Below, in pieces: positions 61,764-64,000 of a DNA stretch of 64,000 nucleotides (the first letter of the stretch is position 1; each line of letters starts with the position of its first letter). Made by a program: the position numbers and the translations under genes. This stretch comes from Psychroserpens sp. SPM9 (lineage in GTDB: Bacteria > Bacteroidota > Bacteroidia > Flavobacteriales > Flavobacteriaceae): the NCBI RefSeq assembly GCF_025153525.1, contig NZ_JANZNR010000008.1, forward strand, positions 124,001 through 188,000, in the 5' to 3' direction. Below the pieces are notes generated by a model. The model had not been told where the DNA came from. It searched no databases and worked only from the letters and a program-made list of their open reading frames with translations.

Positions 61764-61875
61764 GTCGCTATTAACAATATAATCAAGTTATTAACAGTTA
61801 AATTGTTGATGACCTGTTAAGATTGAAAATTTTGTAAATTCAGTTTTAGGTCACAATTGTTTTACATTCGCAGTT

Positions 61876-63414
61876 ATGAAACAACCCAACCCAATAAAAG
61901 GTTATCAAGTCGATAAAAGCACAATTATTAGTTTAGAAAAAGGTAAAATACCTCCGCAAGCTATTGATTTAGAAGAAGTTGTGCTTGGTGCGATGATGAT
62001 TGACAAAAAAGGTGTCGATGAAGTTATTGATATTTTAAGTGCTGATGCTTTTTATAAAGAAGCGCATAAACACATCTTTGAAGCTATTTTCAAATTATTT
62101 GAAAACAGTGAACCTGTCGATTTATTAACCGTTTCTAGTCAACTTAAGAAAGATTCAAAATTAGACTTGGTTGGTGGTGATTTTTATCTCATTTCATTAA
62201 CCCAACGCGTCTCTTCTTCAGCCCATATCGAATTTCACGCTCGTATTATTCTTCAGAAATATATTCAACGTAGTTTGATCAAGATTTCTAACGAAATTAT
62301 TGAAGAAGCTTACGACGAAACCAAAGACGTTTTCGATTTATTAGATAATGCCGAAGCTAAACTTTATGAAGTAACCCAAGGTAACGTTAAGAAATCTACA
62401 GAAACGGCTCAGAGTTTGGTGATTCAGGCGAAAAAGAAAATTGAAGAAATTTCAAACAAAGAAGGCTTAAGTGGAATTCCTACCGGATTTACCAAGTTAG
62501 ATAAATTAACCTCAGGATGGCAACCAAGTGATTTAATTATTGTTGCTGCACGTCCAGGTATGGGTAAAACAGCTTTAACCTTGACGATGGCTAGAAATAT
62601 TGCAGTAAATTCTAATATTCCAGTTGCATTTTTCTCATTAGAGATGTCATCGGTACAATTGATTACGCGTTTGATTTCTTCGGAAACTGGTTTGTCTTCA
62701 GAAAAATTAAGAACTGGAAAGTTAGAAAAACACGAATGGGAACAATTAAATGTTAAGGTGAAAACCTTAGAGAAAGCGCCTTTGTTTATTGACGATACAC
62801 CATCCTTATCTATATTCGACTTAAGAGCAAAAGCGCGTCGTTTGGCTTCTCAATATGGTATTAAAATGATCATGATTGATTACCTGCAGTTAATGACCGC
62901 TGGAGGCAGTCAAAAAGGTGGAAACCGTGAACAGGAAATCTCTATGATTTCTCGTAACCTTAAAGCCTTGGCTAAAGAATTGGAAGTGCCTGTTATCGCC
63001 TTATCACAATTGTCACGTGCTGTTGAAACTCGTGGTGGTAGTAAGCGTCCGTTGCTATCAGATTTACGTGAATCTGGAGCGATTGAGCAAGATGCCGATA
63101 TTGTAAGTTTTATCTACAGACCAGAATACTACAAAATTGACGAATGGGATGATGACGAGCGTTCGCCAACCGAAGGGCAAGGTGAATTTATAGTTGCTAA
63201 GCATAGAAATGGTGGATTAGATAATATTAGATTAAAGTTTATCGGACATCTAGGTAAGTTTGATAACCTCGATGATTTTGATACACCTTTTGGCGAATTT
63301 CATTCCAAAATGAATGCTGCAGCAAATGATGACACCTTAAAACCAGACCACTTCCCGTCACCTTCTGATGCCTTTGATGCACCAGAGGATGATGACAATG
63401 ATGTGCCTTTTTAA
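61876..63414 (+). CDS. dnaB: Replicative DNA helicase
   Basis: 512 residues. The N-terminal helical domain opens IPPQAIDLEEVVLGAMMIDKKGVDEVID. The RecA-like motor has Walker A AARPGMGKTALT, Walker B IIMIDYLQLM and LSQLSRAVETRGGSKRPLLSDLRESGAIEQDAD. It unwinds DNA at the fork as a hexamer. No intein interrupts it. The acidic C-tail (DAFDAPEDDDNDVPF) is the usual flavobacterial form. Confidence 0.98.
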   Translation: MKQPNPIKGYQVDKSTIISLEKGKIPPQAIDLEEVVLGAMMIDKKGVDEVIDILSADAFYKEAHKHIFEAIFKLFENSEPVDLLTVSSQLKKDSKLDLVGGDFYLISLTQRVSSSAHIEFHARIILQKYIQRSLIKISNEIIEEAYDETKDVFDLLDNAEAKLYEVTQGNVKKSTETAQSLVIQAKKKIEEISNKEGLSGIPTGFTKLDKLTSGWQPSDLIIVAARPGMGKTALTLTMARNIAVNSNIPVAFFSLEMSSVQLITRLISSETGLSSEKLRTGKLEKHEWEQLNVKVKTLEKAPLFIDDTPSLSIFDLRAKARRLASQYGIKMIMIDYLQLMTAGGSQKGGNREQEISMISRNLKALAKELEVPVIALSQLSRAVETRGGSKRPLLSDLRESGAIEQDADIVSFIYRPEYYKIDEWDDDERSPTEGQGEFIVAKHRNGGLDNIRLKFIGHLGKFDNLDDFDTPFGEFHSKMNAAANDDTLKPDHFPSPSDAFDAPEDDDNDVPF

Positions 63415-63420
63415 GATTTT

Positions 63421-63455
63421 TTGGGATATTATAACAACATTTTATCCTAAATTTG
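63421..63455 (+). promoter_or_regulatory. Promoter for the AI-2E-family gene
   Basis: TTG at 63421-63423, 24-bp spacer (slightly long), TAAATTTG at 63448-63455; start near 63462. Confidence 0.55.
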
Positions 63456-63488
63456 CTTTTTGCCCGTTAACAAACGAAAATTTGCCTC

Positions 63489-64000
63489 ATGTTAGAACAA
63501 AGACGTACTACCAATATCCTACTGCTATTTATAGTGGTTCCGTTAGTATTTTATTTACTTAAAATATTATCATTTATTTTCATTCCGTTGATTTCTTCAA
63601 TGTTTATTGCTTTACTGTTTTTACCGCTTATGCGTTGGTTAGGCAGACGAAATGTGCCAAGATTGATTAGTATCATTATTGTGATAACCTTAATTGTGAT
63701 TGGTGTTTTTATAGGTGTCGAATTGGTTCAGCTTTCAAGCAAACAGATTTTATCAAATGACTCTGGCTTTTTTGGTAAGGCAGAAGTGAAAATTAACGAG
63801 CTTATGCTGTATATGCAGGATAAAGTCGGTATGGAATACAACCCGGAAGGTAACTTTTTATCACAATTTTTTCAGAAAGAAACCATAGGGTCTACCTTTG
63901 ATTTTGTGAGAAAATTTCTGACGAATATATTGATGATTACCTTTTTTACGATTCTATGGTTATCCGAATCGATTAACATGCATAAGGTGTTGAATAATAC
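63489..64000 (+). CDS. AI-2E family transporter (PerM-like), 5' part
   Basis: The ATG at 63489 opens a frame that runs off the window with no stop in 170 codons. The product begins MLEQRRTTNILLLFIVVPLVFYLL and shows three N-terminal TM helices (about 10-25, 29-47, 61-83), a soluble stretch and a further helix starting FVRKFLTNILMITFFTILWL. This is the topology of AI-2E/PerM permeases, which move small solutes or peptides; the autoinducer name is historical. The C-terminal half lies outside. Confidence 0.85.
   Translation, partial: MLEQRRTTNILLLFIVVPLVFYLLKILSFIFIPLISSMFIALLFLPLMRWLGRRNVPRLISIIIVITLIVIGVFIGVELVQLSSKQILSNDSGFFGKAEVKINELMLYMQDKVGMEYNPEGNFLSQFFQKETIGSTFDFVRKFLTNILMITFFTILWLSESINMHKVLNN

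Noticed and set aside
61800-61875. dnaB promoter
   Set aside because: A TACATTCG sequence lies upstream, but no TTG is found at a suitable distance and the match to the consensus is weak.

Overview
The window looks like a chromosomal segment of a marine, pigmented member of the Flavobacteriaceae (Bacteroidota). Pointers to this are low GC, promoters of the TTG-N19-TAnnTTTG type, a T9SS type A sorting domain, a GLPGLI-family protein, DUF6090 proteins, a split two-gene transketolase, many short lipoproteins, and a complete crtI-crtB-crtZ-crtY zeaxanthin cluster. I cannot name the species.

Layout. 1-2.8 kb holds iron and purine housekeeping genes: the end of a TonB-dependent receptor, ferritin, a tiny Cys-rich protein and guaB. 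2.9-8.5 kb is a minus-strand run of small accessory genes (DUF4272, a PanE-like reductase, an ACT protein, lipoproteins, GLPGLI, DUF2200). 8.5-26.5 kb is the unusual part. It is a one-directional, minus-strand array of mostly single-gene units: glyoxalase-fold proteins, an AraC/DUF1348/AhpD operon, an esterase, azoreductase plus Crp-like regulator, two DUF6090 proteins, YwqK/MORN and Sel1 proteins, a very large VCBS-repeat T9SS cargo and an LRR protein. Nearly every unit is separated from the next by a copy of a ~120-130 bp imperfect palindromic repeat with ends close to ACACGTTGTTGT. I count about ten full or nearly full copies and two partial ones. It resembles a gene-cassette array but does not carry canonical integron attC cores, and no recombinase is visible. 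At the array edge sits a 1220-residue membrane-associated P-loop NTPase of the YobI/KAP type (26.6-30.3 kb), a candidate defence or conflict protein, bracketed by an 11-bp direct repeat.

30.3-46 kb returns to core genes: M1 aminopeptidase, three consecutive SurA/PpiC-type periplasmic chaperones followed by MoxR, a SCO copper chaperone beside a membrane-anchored protein with PHM-like copper ligands, an acyltransferase, aconitase, a Crp/Fnr regulator and a TlpA-like thioredoxin. 46.1-51.0 kb is the carotenoid operon headed by a MerR regulator that retains the B12-binding signatures of CarH/LitR photoreceptors. Matching inverted-repeat operators lie in front of both crtI and the regulator gene, so pigment synthesis is probably light-controlled. 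51.1-64 kb holds tRNA-Leu(GAG), tRNA-Lys(UUU), aroK, a PRTase, an Hsp15-like S4 protein, an FKBP lipoprotein with Ca-binding repeats, a PorT-like barrel, split transketolase with a secreted protein gene wedged in it, tgt (without the usual zinc cysteines), lptG-like, a DMT exporter, accA, dnaB and the start of an AI-2E-family permease.

All calls come from reading the sequence and recalling family motifs; no searches or folding were run.
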